The translations under genes were made by a program, and so were the position numbers. The notes beneath the pieces were generated by a model. That model saw nothing but the letters and a program-made list of their open reading frames with translations, made no database searches and was not told where the DNA came from. DNA of 64,000 nt, taken from positions 1 through 64,000 of the forward strand of contig CAJYHL010000021.1 in the NCBI GenBank assembly GCA_913774625.1. Reading direction: 5' to 3'. Of the stretch, positions 35,068-43,118 are shown in pieces. Position 1 is the first letter of the stretch. Each line of letters opens with the position of its first letter. This stretch comes from an uncultured Acidovorax sp. GTDB taxonomy: Bacteria; Pseudomonadota; Gammaproteobacteria; Burkholderiales; Burkholderiaceae_C.

Positions 35068-36507
35068 TCCCACCGGCAGCAGGCGGTGCGGCGTGCGCGT
35101 GTCGGACATCCACTGCGGCAGCAGGGAGCCGGCCACCATGCCCAGGGTCGCTGCCAGGATGCCTGCCAGCTGCGCCGGGAACACCTCGCCCCAGGCCATG
35201 TTCAGTCCGGCGATCCAGACGCCGATGCCCGCTACCACGGCGCAGACCGCGCCCTGCGTGCTGGCTCGCTTCCAGTAGAGGCCCGCCACCAGCGGCACGA
35301 AGGCGCCTACCAGCGGCACCTGGTAGGCGCCCGACACCAGTTCGTAGATGGGCGTGCCCTGCATGCGGATGGAGTACGCCAGCACGGCCAGGCTGAAGAC
35401 CAGCACGGTCACGCGCATGGTCAGCAGGTTCTCGCGGTCGGAGCCCGACTTGCGGAACTGGCGCCAGATGTTTTCGGTGAAGGTCACGCTGGGCGCCAGC
35501 AGCGTGGCCGACGCGCACGACTTGATGGCCGACAGCAGGGCGCCGAAGAACAGCACCTGCATCACGAACGGCATCTTTTCCATGACCAGGGTGGGCAGCA
35601 CCTTCTGCGGGTCTTCGGCCAGCAGCTGCTGCGCGCGCTCGGGCATGATGATCAGCGCGCTCACCACGAGGAACATGGGCACGAAGGCGAAGAGGATGTA
35701 GGCCGCGCCGCCGATCACCGTGCCGCGCGTGGCCGACCTCACGGAGTTGGCCGACATCACGCGCTGGAACACGTCCTGCTGCGGAATGGAACCCAGCATC
35801 ATGGTGATGGCCGCGGCGAAGAAGAACACCACGTCGTGCAGCGTGGGCTCGGGCAGGAACTTGAACAGGTCGCGGCTGGAAGCCAGGTCGATGACCTTCT
35901 CCGGCCCGCCGGCCATGCCGCCGGCGAAGAAGGCCAGCACCAGCAGGCCCACCACCAGGATGATCATCTGCAGGAAGTCGGTCACCGCCACCGACCACAT
36001 GCCGCCGAAGAGCGTGTAGGCCAGGATGGACGCCACCCCGATCGCCATGCCCACGGGAATGCTCACCGCGCCGCCAGAGAGCAGGTTGAACACCAGGCCC
36101 AGCGCCGTCACCTGGGCGGAGACCCAGCCCAGGTAGCTCAGCATGATGATGAGCGAGCAGGCCGTCTCGATCACGCGGCCGTAGCGCTCGCGGTAGTAGT
36201 CGCTGATGGTCAGCAGGCTCATGCGGTAGAGCTTGCCGGCGAAGAACAGCCCCACCAGCACCAGGCACATGCCCGCGCCGAACGGGTCCTCGACCACGTT
36301 GTGCAGGCCGCCCTCGATGAACTTGGCCGGCACGCCCAGCACGATCTCGGAGCCGAACCAAGTGGCGAAGGTGGTCGTGATGATCATGAACATCGGCAGA
36401 TGCCGCCCGGCGATGGCGTAGTCCGTGGTGTTCCTGACCCGCCGGGCGGCCACGAGCCCGATGGCGATGGTGATCAACAGGTAGGCAATGACCAGGGTCA
36501 ACAGCAC
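35059..36507 (-). CDS. Sodium:solute symporter family transporter
   Basis: 482 residues and about 13 hydrophobic helices typical of the SSS (SLC5-like) family. The opening VLLTLVIAYLLITIAIGLVAARRVRNTTDYAIAGRHLP, the ATWFGSEIVLGVPAKF segment, the ISDYYRERYG motif and LGSIPQQDVFQRVMSA are hallmarks. It starts at a GTG with GAGGAG six bases upstream. The substrate is undetermined; family members carry organic acids, proline or pantothenate. The stop codon lies within a small repeat (35036-35067) also found at the end of serA. Confidence 0.88.
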   Translation of the reverse strand: MLLTLVIAYLLITIAIGLVAARRVRNTTDYAIAGRHLPMFMIITTTFATWFGSEIVLGVPAKFIEGGLHNVVEDPFGAGMCLVLVGLFFAGKLYRMSLLTISDYYRERYGRVIETACSLIIMLSYLGWVSAQVTALGLVFNLLSGGAVSIPVGMAIGVASILAYTLFGGMWSVAVTDFLQMIILVVGLLVLAFFAGGMAGGPEKVIDLASSRDLFKFLPEPTLHDVVFFFAAAITMMLGSIPQQDVFQRVMSANSVRSATRGTVIGGAAYILFAFVPMFLVVSALIIMPERAQQLLAEDPQKVLPTLVMEKMPFVMQVLFFGALLSAIKSCASATLLAPSVTFTENIWRQFRKSGSDRENLLTMRVTVLVFSLAVLAYSIRMQGTPIYELVSGAYQVPLVGAFVPLVAGLYWKRASTQGAVCAVVAGIGVWIAGLNMAWGEVFPAQLAGILAATLGMVAGSLLPQWMSDTRTPHRLLPVGTL

Positions 36508-36598
36508 GGCATGCTCCTCGATGTCGCGAAGTGGAGGGGGTGAGCGAAAAAAGGGAAGGAAAAAGGGGCGGGGCCGCAGCTGGAAAAGACCGGCGCCG

Positions 36599-38167
36599 TC
36601 AGAAGAAGATGCGCAGGCGCATGAGCAGCTGCATGGCCAGCAGACCCAAAGCAAAACCCAGGCCACCGTAGATCATGCTTTGCAGCAGCCGGTTGGTCTG
36701 CTTCTGCGCGGCGAGCAGCTCCAGCAGCTCGCGCCGGCTCTCGTGCGGGCGCTGCTGCAGGTAGCCGTGCAGCAGGCGCGGCAGCTCGGGCAGCATCTTG
36801 GCGAAGTGCGGCGCCTCGGCGCGCAGTTCGCGCAGCAGGCGCTGCGGACCCATCTGGTCGAGCATCCACTTCTCCAGGAAGGGCTTGGCCGTGCTCCAGA
36901 GGTCCAGTTCGGGGTCGAGCTGGCGGCCCAGCCCTTCGATGTTGAGCAGGGTCTTCTGCAGCAGCACCAGTTGGGGCTGGATCTCGACGTGGAAGCGCCG
37001 CGAGGTCTGGAACAGCCGCATCAACACCATGCCCAGCGAGATTTCCTTCAGCGGCCGGTCGAAATACGGCTCGCACACGGCGCGGATGGCACTTTCCAGC
37101 TCGTTGACCCGCGTGGTCGCCGGCACCCAGCCGCTTTCGATGTGCAGCTCGGCCACGCGCTTGTAGTCGCGGCGGAAGAAGGCCGTGAAGTTCTGCGCCA
37201 GGTATTCCTTGTCGAATTCGGTCAGCGAGCCCACGATGCCGAAGTCCAGCGAGATGTAGCGGCCGAAGGTTTCCGGCTCCAGGCTCACCTGGATGTTGCC
37301 GGGATGCATGTCGGCATGGAAAAAGCCGTCGCGAAAGACCTGGGTGAAGAAGATGGTCACGCCGTCGCGGGCCAGCTTGGAAATGTCCACGCCGGCCGCC
37401 CGCAGGCGCTCGATCTGGTTGATCGGCACGCCCTTCATGCGCTGCATCACCAGCACCTCGGAATGGCAGAAGTCCCAGAAGATCTCTGGGATCTCGACCA
37501 GCTCCAGCCCCTGCATGTTGCGGCGCAGCTGGGCGGCGTTGGAGGCCTCGCGCACCAGGTCCAGCTCGTCGTGCAGGTAGTTGTCGAATTCGGCCACCAC
37601 CTGGCGGGGCTTCAGGCGCTTGCCGTCGGCCGACAGGCTTTCGACCCAGCCGGCCATCATGCGCATCAGCGCCAGGTCGTTCTCGATCACAGGCAGCATG
37701 CCCGGGCGCAGCACCTTCACAGCCACTTCGCGCTCGCGGCCCTGGCGGTCGCGGATGACGGCGAAATGCACCTGTGCGATGGAGGCGCTGGCGATGGGCT
37801 CGCGGTCGAAAGAGACGAAGACCTCGTCCACCGGCCGGCGGAAGGCCCGCTCGATGGTGGCGACGGCGATCCTGGGGTCGAAGGGCGGCACGCGGTCCTG
37901 CAGCAGCGCCAGCTCGTCGGCGATGTCGGGCGGCATCAGGTCGCGGCGGGTGGACAGCACCTGGCCGAACTTCACGAAGATGGGGCCCAGGCGCTCCAGC
38001 GCCTCGCGCAGGCGCTGGCCGCGCGGGGCGTTCAGGTCGCGGCCGGTCGAGATGATGCGCGCCAGCAGGCGCAGCCAGGGCTTCTGGAAGCTGGTGAGCA
38101 CCAGTTCGTCCAGGCCGTAGCGCAACGCCACCCAGACGATGGTGAACCCACGGAGGAATCGGCTCAT
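36599..38167 (-). CDS. ubiB: Ubiquinone biosynthesis atypical kinase UbiB
   Basis: 522 residues, ABC1/ADCK atypical kinase family, needed for ubiquinone synthesis. The KxGQ motif is in [16 protein letters not shown], the Ala-rich loop in ASASIAQVH, then [18 protein letters not shown], and the catalytic/metal part [13 protein letters not shown] and SLDFGIVG. Two C-terminal hydrophobic helices ([18 protein letters not shown]) anchor it in the membrane. The start overlaps the ubiJ stop as ATGA. Confidence 0.96.
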   Translation of the reverse strand: MSRFLRGFTIVWVALRYGLDELVLTSFQKPWLRLLARIISTGRDLNAPRGQRLREALERLGPIFVKFGQVLSTRRDLMPPDIADELALLQDRVPPFDPRIAVATIERAFRRPVDEVFVSFDREPIASASIAQVHFAVIRDRQGREREVAVKVLRPGMLPVIENDLALMRMMAGWVESLSADGKRLKPRQVVAEFDNYLHDELDLVREASNAAQLRRNMQGLELVEIPEIFWDFCHSEVLVMQRMKGVPINQIERLRAAGVDISKLARDGVTIFFTQVFRDGFFHADMHPGNIQVSLEPETFGRYISLDFGIVGSLTEFDKEYLAQNFTAFFRRDYKRVAELHIESGWVPATTRVNELESAIRAVCEPYFDRPLKEISLGMVLMRLFQTSRRFHVEIQPQLVLLQKTLLNIEGLGRQLDPELDLWSTAKPFLEKWMLDQMGPQRLLRELRAEAPHFAKMLPELPRLLHGYLQQRPHESRRELLELLAAQKQTNRLLQSMIYGGLGFALGLLAMQLLMRLRIFF

Positions 38168-38748
38168 GGTGCCGTGCTGTCGCTGCTGCCGGCCATGGAG
38201 CCGGACGCCGGCGCGTTGCCGGCGGCGCCCATGCGGGCGCCCACGAAGCCGCGCAGGGCCTGGGCCGCCTTGCGGGCCACCGAGCCGATGGCATGCGCCG
38301 GAGCATCGCCGATCAGGCGCGCCAGGTCTTCCTCGACGTCCCAGCGGACGTGATCGACCAGCCAGTTGATCTCGGCGGCCAGCTGCACGTCGCCTTCGAT
38401 GCGGATGGCGGGCTTGTCGCCCCGCAGCGCGGCCTGCGCCAGGGCCAGCGGCGAGGTGTCGGTGACTTCGAGGCGCAGATCGGGCTGCGCTTCGGCGCGG
38501 GCCAGATCGAACAGTCCGGCGGGCGTGATCTGCAGCGCGACCGTGTAGGCGCGCCACTGGACCTGGGCCACCCGCCCGCGCTGGCGTGCCAGCCGTTCCA
38601 TGGCCTGGGGCTCCTGCATGAGGACATGGTTCAGGAACAGGACCGCGCGGTGCTGCACCTCATGGACGAGCCACTGCGGGGGCTGAGGACCACTGGCCAG
38701 ACGCTCGAAGAGACCGTCCAGGAACGAAAAAGGGGACTGTGTTGCCAT
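38164..38748 (-). CDS. ubiJ: Ubiquinone biosynthesis accessory factor UbiJ (SCP2-like)
   Basis: 194 residues. The N-terminal part carries an SCP2-type lipid-binding fold ([19 protein letters not shown]... [35 protein letters not shown]), followed by the helical [19 protein letters not shown] segment characteristic of UbiJ. UbiJ and UbiK organise the Ubi metabolon and bind ubiquinone precursors. The end is a Ser/Ala-rich tail. The ATGA overlap with ubiB and the nearby ubiE support the function. Confidence 0.9.
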   Translation of the reverse strand: MATQSPFSFLDGLFERLASGPQPPQWLVHEVQHRAVLFLNHVLMQEPQAMERLARQRGRVAQVQWRAYTVALQITPAGLFDLARAEAQPDLRLEVTDTSPLALAQAALRGDKPAIRIEGDVQLAAEINWLVDHVRWDVEEDLARLIGDAPAHAIGSVARKAAQALRGFVGARMGAAGNAPASGSMAGSSDSTAP

Positions 38749-38849
38749 AGTCCCCGATTATTCCCTGAACTGGATGCGGCGCGCAGCGCCTTGCCCCCAT
38801 GCGCCGCCGGCCTGGCGCGAGGCGCCTGGGCCGGCTCGGCGCCGGAAGC

Positions 38850-39881
38850 TCACTGCAGCGCCTGCACGCCGGCCACCAGCCAGCCGGTGGAGCCGCTCTT
38901 GGGCTTGGTCATATTCCACACTTCGCGGAACGGGCTCGGACCGGCCGAAGCCTCCTCGCGGATCATGCCGGAGAACTCGACGCTGGCCATGTAGCCGTCG
39001 CCCAGGTCTTCGATGCCCAGCAGCTGCGCCTCGAGCATGACCACCTCGGTGTGGTTGGGCTGGCTGGCGTCGCGGTGCAGTTCGCGTTCGTGCAGCTGGG
39101 CGCGGATCTCCTCGAGCATGCCGTCGGTCATCATCGACCGCAGCACGGTGATGTTGGAGGCGTCCCAGGCGGCCTGCAGCGTGGTGAAGTTGCGCTTGGC
39201 GGCATTGAGGAAGCCTTCGGTGTCGAAGCCTTCGGGCACGCCCCAGTTCTGCGAACCGGCCAGCGCGGAGCCGATGACCACGCCGCCGGCCGCTGCGGAA
39301 GCGGCCGGACGGGCCGCGTCGAAGGCCGTGGCGCTGCGCTCCCACGGCCGGGCCGATGCGTCGTTGCCGACGTTGGCCGGGCTGTACTGGCGCGGCACCT
39401 GGGCCTCGGACGGCGTGGCGGCGCCCTCGCCCGCTCCGGCGCCCTGGAAGGCGAAGGGCGAGCGCGCCGGCGCGGCGGGCTTGCGGGAGCGCATCACCAT
39501 GCCGATCACGGCGACGGCGATGAGCGCCAGCAGCGCGAACATCAGGAACTGGCCGAACTCGGCGCCCAGGCCCAGCGAGTGGGCCAGCCAGGCCAGGCCC
39601 AGGCCAGCCGCGAGGCCGCCCAGCATGGCGCCCCAGGGCTTCTTGGGCGCGGCGGCCGCGGGGGCCGCGGCCGGCGCAGCAGGCTTGGCCGCCGCGTTGC
39701 TGGGGGCTGCGTTCTGCGCGGGAGCGCCGGGTGTCGCGGGCGGCGTGGTCGCGGATTCGCGCTGCGTCACATGGCTGGACTGCTTGCCCACCGACCTGCC
39801 GCCGCCCAGGCGCTTGGCGTCGGCGTCCACATGGGCCACCACCAGCAGCGCGGCCAGGACCACGGACCAGAATTTCATCAT
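38850..39881 (-). CDS. Tim44-like domain protein, exported or membrane-bound
   Basis: 343 residues. A signal-type N-terminus (MMKFWSVVLAALLVVAHVDADA) is followed by a Pro/Ala low-complexity linker, two hydrophobic segments (PWGAMLGGLAAGLGLAWLAHSLGLG and FLMFALLALIAVAVIGMVM) and a C-terminal Tim44-like domain (FLNAAKRNFTTLQAAWDASNITVLRSMMTDGM...). The bacterial role is unknown. It is a regular neighbour of ubiE in Burkholderiales and lies between ubiE and ubiJ here. Confidence 0.88.
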   Translation of the reverse strand: MMKFWSVVLAALLVVAHVDADAKRLGGGRSVGKQSSHVTQRESATTPPATPGAPAQNAAPSNAAAKPAAPAAAPAAAAPKKPWGAMLGGLAAGLGLAWLAHSLGLGAEFGQFLMFALLALIAVAVIGMVMRSRKPAAPARSPFAFQGAGAGEGAATPSEAQVPRQYSPANVGNDASARPWERSATAFDAARPAASAAAGGVVIGSALAGSQNWGVPEGFDTEGFLNAAKRNFTTLQAAWDASNITVLRSMMTDGMLEEIRAQLHERELHRDASQPNHTEVVMLEAQLLGIEDLGDGYMASVEFSGMIREEASAGPSPFREVWNMTKPKSGSTGWLVAGVQALQ

Positions 39882-39916
39882 CGCTCTCTCCTACTTGTGC
39901 TTCTGTCCATCATGGA

Positions 39917-40648
39917 TCAGCACTTGATTCCAACATGCAGGGCCACGACGCCGCCAGTCATATTGTGATAGTCCACATGTCCAAAGCCATTTTGCTGCAT
40001 GAGGGATTTGAGCGTCTCCTGGTCCGGATGCATGCGGATCGACTCGGCCAGATAGCGGTAGCTGGCGTCGTCGCCCGCCACCAGCTTGCCCAGGCGGGGC
40101 AGCATGGAGAACGAGTACCAGTCGTAGGCCTTCTCCAGCGGCTTGGCGACCTTGGAGAACTCCAGCACCAGCAGCTTGCCGCCGGGCTTGAGCACGCGGC
40201 ACATCTCGGCGATGGCGGCATCCTTGTGCGTCATGTTGCGCAGGCCGAAGGCCACGCTGACGACGTCGAAATGCCCGTCCGCGAAGGGCAGCGCCTCGGC
40301 ATCGCAGACCAGGGTGGGCAGCACCAGGCCTTCGTCGATCAGGCGGTCGCGGCCCACGCGCAGCATGGCTTCGTTGATGTCGGTATGCACCACGCGGCCG
40401 GTCGCGCCCACCTTCTTGGCGAAGGCGCGCGAGAGATCGCCGGTACCGCCCGCGATGTCCAGCACCTGGCTGCCCTCGCGCAGGTTGGCCACCATGACGG
40501 TATAGGCCTTCCAGGCGCGGTGCAGGCCGCCGGACATGAGGTCGTTCATGACGTCGTATTTGGAGGCGACGGAGTCGAAGACCCCACGGACGCGGCGCGC
40601 CTTGTCGTTCTCGTCCACGGTCTGGAAGCCGAAATGGGTGGTGCTCAT
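39917..40648 (-). CDS. ubiE: Demethylmenaquinone/ubiquinone C-methyltransferase UbiE
   Basis: 243 residues. SAM-binding motif I is [17 protein letters not shown], with the UbiE signatures [17 protein letters not shown] near the N-terminus and [16 protein letters not shown]. The C-terminal [22 protein letters not shown] closes the family pattern. The start MSTTHFGF (complement of 40646-40648) is chosen because the upstream in-frame start lies within a dispersed repeat (copy d). Confidence 0.96.
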   Translation of the reverse strand: MSTTHFGFQTVDENDKARRVRGVFDSVASKYDVMNDLMSGGLHRAWKAYTVMVANLREGSQVLDIAGGTGDLSRAFAKKVGATGRVVHTDINEAMLRVGRDRLIDEGLVLPTLVCDAEALPFADGHFDVVSVAFGLRNMTHKDAAIAEMCRVLKPGGKLLVLEFSKVAKPLEKAYDWYSFSMLPRLGKLVAGDDASYRYLAESIRMHPDQETLKSLMQQNGFGHVDYHNMTGGVVALHVGIKC

Positions 40649-40757
40649 GGTGGGAATGCTAAGGGTATGGGCGTGCCCTGCTCGCCGCGGCTGCCCCGTG
40701 CCGGCCCGGGGCTTCTCTTCTCGTATCGCGCTGCAGGTGCCCGGGGCCTCAGGGGGC

Positions 40758-40810
40758 GGCCGGCGCAGGCGCTTGGTCATCCAGCGCCTTGTGCTATGAA
40801 TAATAGAGCA
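40758..40810 (-). repeat. Double-hairpin dispersed repeat (copy d)
   Basis: Minus strand: TGCTCTATTATTCATAGCA (hairpin 1 degenerate), then GGCGCT-ggatgacca-AGCGCC and GCGCCGGCC. It lies between the DUF971 gene and ubiE on their common strand. Its right end is preceded on the top strand by GGGGCCTCAGGGGGCGGC, resembling part of the GC-rich structure at 43014-43102. Confidence 0.7.
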
Positions 40811-40816
40811 TTCCGC

Positions 40817-41251
40817 TCAGGGAGCGCCGCAGGCTCCTGCGCCGCCGCCATCTCCACCGCGGCGCGGCGGGACCATGGGCGCATCGCGGTCCACTCCGGC
40901 GTCGGCCAGCCGCTGCAGGTAGCGCTGCCAGAGCGCTTCCTGGTCACGGCCCAGCTCGTAGAGATAGGGCCAGGTGTAGAGGCCGCTCTGGTGCCCGTCG
41001 GAGAACACCGGCTTGACGGCGTAGTTGCCCACGGGCTCGATCGCGGTGATCTCCACGTCCCGCTTGCCCGTCTGCAGCACCTCCTGCCCCGGGCCGTGGC
41101 CCTGGACTTCGGCGGAGGGCGAGCACACGCGCAGCAATTCGAACGGAATGCGGAAGCTCGCTCCGTCGTCGAAAGCGATTTCGAGCACGCGCGAAGCGCC
41201 ATGCACGGTGAGCGATTGCGGTGCGGCCATGCCCGCCTGCTGGTCTGCCAT
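40817..41251 (-). CDS. DUF971-family protein
   Basis: 144 residues. The DUF971 domain (related to the N-terminal zinc domain of gamma-butyrobetaine hydroxylases) spans residues ~15-115: LTVHGASRVLEIAFDDGASFRIPFELLRVCSPSAEVQGH and ITAIEPVGNYAVKPVFSDGHQSGLYTWPYLYELG. The C-terminus is a Gly-rich tail. Such proteins are often linked to iron-sulphur or ubiquinone genes, but the role is unproven. Probably the first gene of the ubiE-Tim44-ubiJ-ubiB group. Confidence 0.88.
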   Translation of the reverse strand: MADQQAGMAAPQSLTVHGASRVLEIAFDDGASFRIPFELLRVCSPSAEVQGHGPGQEVLQTGKRDVEITAIEPVGNYAVKPVFSDGHQSGLYTWPYLYELGRDQEALWQRYLQRLADAGVDRDAPMVPPRRGGDGGGAGACGAP

Positions 41252-41379
41252 GGAAAGTCCTCTCATACTGGAGTCATGTGCGGCGCCGCATGCGCGGGCG
41301 CCGTCCGGTTCATGAAGCTGGGCGAGAATTGTCCCACCGCCACCGCAACCCAGCCATACGATCGAAGGCCCCAGGCCCC

Positions 41380-42453
41380 ATGTCCACCACCGACGCCCTG
41401 CCCGCCCCCATGGCGCAGCCCGCCCCCGAAGGGCGAATGGCGCGCAAGGCCTTCTGGGTGATGACGCAGCGGGTGACGCTGATGGCCGGCGCCGTGAACG
41501 CGGCCTTCATGCTGCTGTTCCTGCTGCTGGGCGCCCCGCTGCTGATCTGGTTCAGCGTGGCGAGCATCGCCGTGTATGCCCTGGCCTACGTCCTGCTGGA
41601 GCGGCGGCGCAACGCAGCAGCGCTGCTGCTGATCTGGGCGGAGGTGCTGAGCCATTCCGCCGTCGGCTCCTGGCTGGTGGGCTGGAACAGCGGCTTCCAC
41701 TACTACCTGCTGATGTTCATACCGGCCATCGTGGTCGGCAAGGGGCGGCGCACGCCCACGCCGCTGCTCCTGCTGGCCCTTTTCCTGTTCTACATCGGCC
41801 TGCACGAAGTCTCGGTGCGGCACGGAGCCTCCGCGCCGCTCGGCTCGCTGGGGCTGTCCTTGACGCACGCCTTCAACGTGGCCGTGGTGTTCGCCATGGC
41901 GGCCTACGTGGCGCGCTACTACTACGACTCGGTGCTGCGCGCGGAGCGCCGGCTGGAGAAGCTGGCCACCACCGATCCGCTGACGGGCCTGGCCAACCGG
42001 CGGCGGCTGGCGCGGCTGGCGCAGGAGCACATCGCCCGGTCCGGGCCATCGCGCCAGCCCATCTCGGTGGTGATTGCCGACATCGACTTCTTCAAGCGCA
42101 TCAACGACGGCTTCGGCCATGAGGCCGGAGACCAGGTGCTGGTGCATGTGGCCGCGCTGCTGGAGCACAGCAGCCGGGTGGGCGACCTGCTGGCGCGCTG
42201 GGGCGGCGAAGAATTCCTGATGCTGCTGCCGGATTCGGCGCTGGATCAGGCGGCCGCGATGGCCGAGCGCATGCGCTCGGCGGTGGCTTCGCAGCCGGCC
42301 CGCCATGGCAGCGAGACCATCGCCGTCAGCCTGTCGCTGGGCGTGGCGCAGCTGCGGCAGGGCGAAACGCTGGAAGCCGCGATCGCCCGGGCCGACCGGG
42401 CGCTTTACGCCAGCAAGAGCGCGGGCCGCGACCGCGTGACCGTCGCGGGCTAA
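41380..42453 (+). CDS. Membrane-bound diguanylate cyclase (GGDEF)
   Basis: 357 residues. About six transmembrane helices in residues 25-185 (e.g. AAFMLLFLLLGAPLLIWFSVASIAVYALAYVL, LGLSLTHAFNVAVVFAMAAYVARYY) precede a short helix and a GGDEF domain: TTDPLTGLANRRRL, ADIDFFKRINDGFGHEAGDQVL, and the active-site GGEEF. An RxxD inhibitory site is not obvious ahead of it. It should make c-di-GMP in response to an unknown membrane signal. It starts at ATG 41380 and is divergent from the DUF971 gene. Confidence 0.92.
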   Translation: MSTTDALPAPMAQPAPEGRMARKAFWVMTQRVTLMAGAVNAAFMLLFLLLGAPLLIWFSVASIAVYALAYVLLERRRNAAALLLIWAEVLSHSAVGSWLVGWNSGFHYYLLMFIPAIVVGKGRRTPTPLLLLALFLFYIGLHEVSVRHGASAPLGSLGLSLTHAFNVAVVFAMAAYVARYYYDSVLRAERRLEKLATTDPLTGLANRRRLARLAQEHIARSGPSRQPISVVIADIDFFKRINDGFGHEAGDQVLVHVAALLEHSSRVGDLLARWGGEEFLMLLPDSALDQAAAMAERMRSAVASQPARHGSETIAVSLSLGVAQLRQGETLEAAIARADRALYASKSAGRDRVTVAG

Positions 42454-42474
42454 GGCCGATTTTCGAAGCCGGCG

Positions 42475-42912
42475 CTATCCGCCCGCGGCCGCAAGCTGCG
42501 CCCGCAGCCCGTGCTCCAGCCCGTCCAGACGGGCCTGCAGGGCGGCCTCCCGCGCGGCATCGCGCCCGCGCTGCGCCGGGGCCCAGACGGGTGCGGGGAA
42601 GTGGCTGTCCCACGCGAAGCGCGCGATCACATGCCAGTGCAGGTGGGGCACCATGTTGCCCAGCGCCGCGAGGTTGACCTTGTCGGGCGAGAGGTGATCG
42701 CGCAGCGCGCGCTCCACCCGGCAGACGACCTCCATGCAGTGGGCGCGGTCGGCCTCGGAGAGGTCGGACAGTTCGGCCACGTGCGCGTTCCACACCACGC
42801 GGTAGAAGGCGGGGAAGCCCGCCTCGTCGGCGCGGATCACGCGCAGCTTCTGCCCGCGCCAGATCAGCAGGCCGCCATCGGTATCGCAGAGCGGACAAGA
42901 GGGCGTCACCAT
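42475..42912 (-). CDS. HIT-family hydrolase
   Basis: 145 residues. The histidine triad is HLHWHVI. The segment before it, KVNLAALGNMVPHLH, is the usual HIT approach, and the N-terminal CPLCDTDGGLLIW could hold a metal-binding CxxC. HIT proteins hydrolyse nucleotide phosphoramides or dinucleotides; the substrate is not known here. Convergent with the GGDEF gene, 21 bp apart. Confidence 0.9.
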   Translation of the reverse strand: MVTPSCPLCDTDGGLLIWRGQKLRVIRADEAGFPAFYRVVWNAHVAELSDLSEADRAHCMEVVCRVERALRDHLSPDKVNLAALGNMVPHLHWHVIARFAWDSHFPAPVWAPAQRGRDAAREAALQARLDGLEHGLRAQLAAAGG

Positions 42913-43013
42913 GTCAGATATCCATGGCGCTGCGCGCCACCCACGCACCACGACACCGGCTCGACGCCACCCATCCGATGGCCGCGGAGCAGGCCAGGCC
43001 AGCGGACGCCGTG

Positions 43014-43102
43014 GAACCGGCTTCGCCGGGCCACTGGCGTCGTCCCCCTGCCCGCCGTGCGCAGCACGGCGAGAGCGGGGGGAAGGCCCGCAGGGCCTCA
43101 GG
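43014..43102. repeat. GC-rich multi-hairpin intergenic element
   Basis: Three stems in a row: CCGGC-ttc-GCCGG (43017-43029), GCCGTGC-gca-GCACGGC (43054-43070), and GGCCC-gca-GGGCC (43085-43097), with a CCCCC...GGGGG outer pairing and a GGGCCTCAGGGGGG end. It sits between the convergent-free HIT and FAD/Fe-S genes. I recall similar GC-rich elements in other Comamonadaceae, but this is memory and not a search. Confidence 0.55.
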
Positions 43103-43118
43103 GGGGTGCCCTCTCATC

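Noticed and set aside
36488-38353. 621-codon plus-strand frame opposite ubiB
   Set aside because: His/Gln/Leu-rich antisense translation with no motif, while UbiB on the other strand is complete.
40649-40780. Longer ubiE start
   Set aside because: The extension lies in a repeat and a low-complexity region. [11 protein letters not shown] is the family start.
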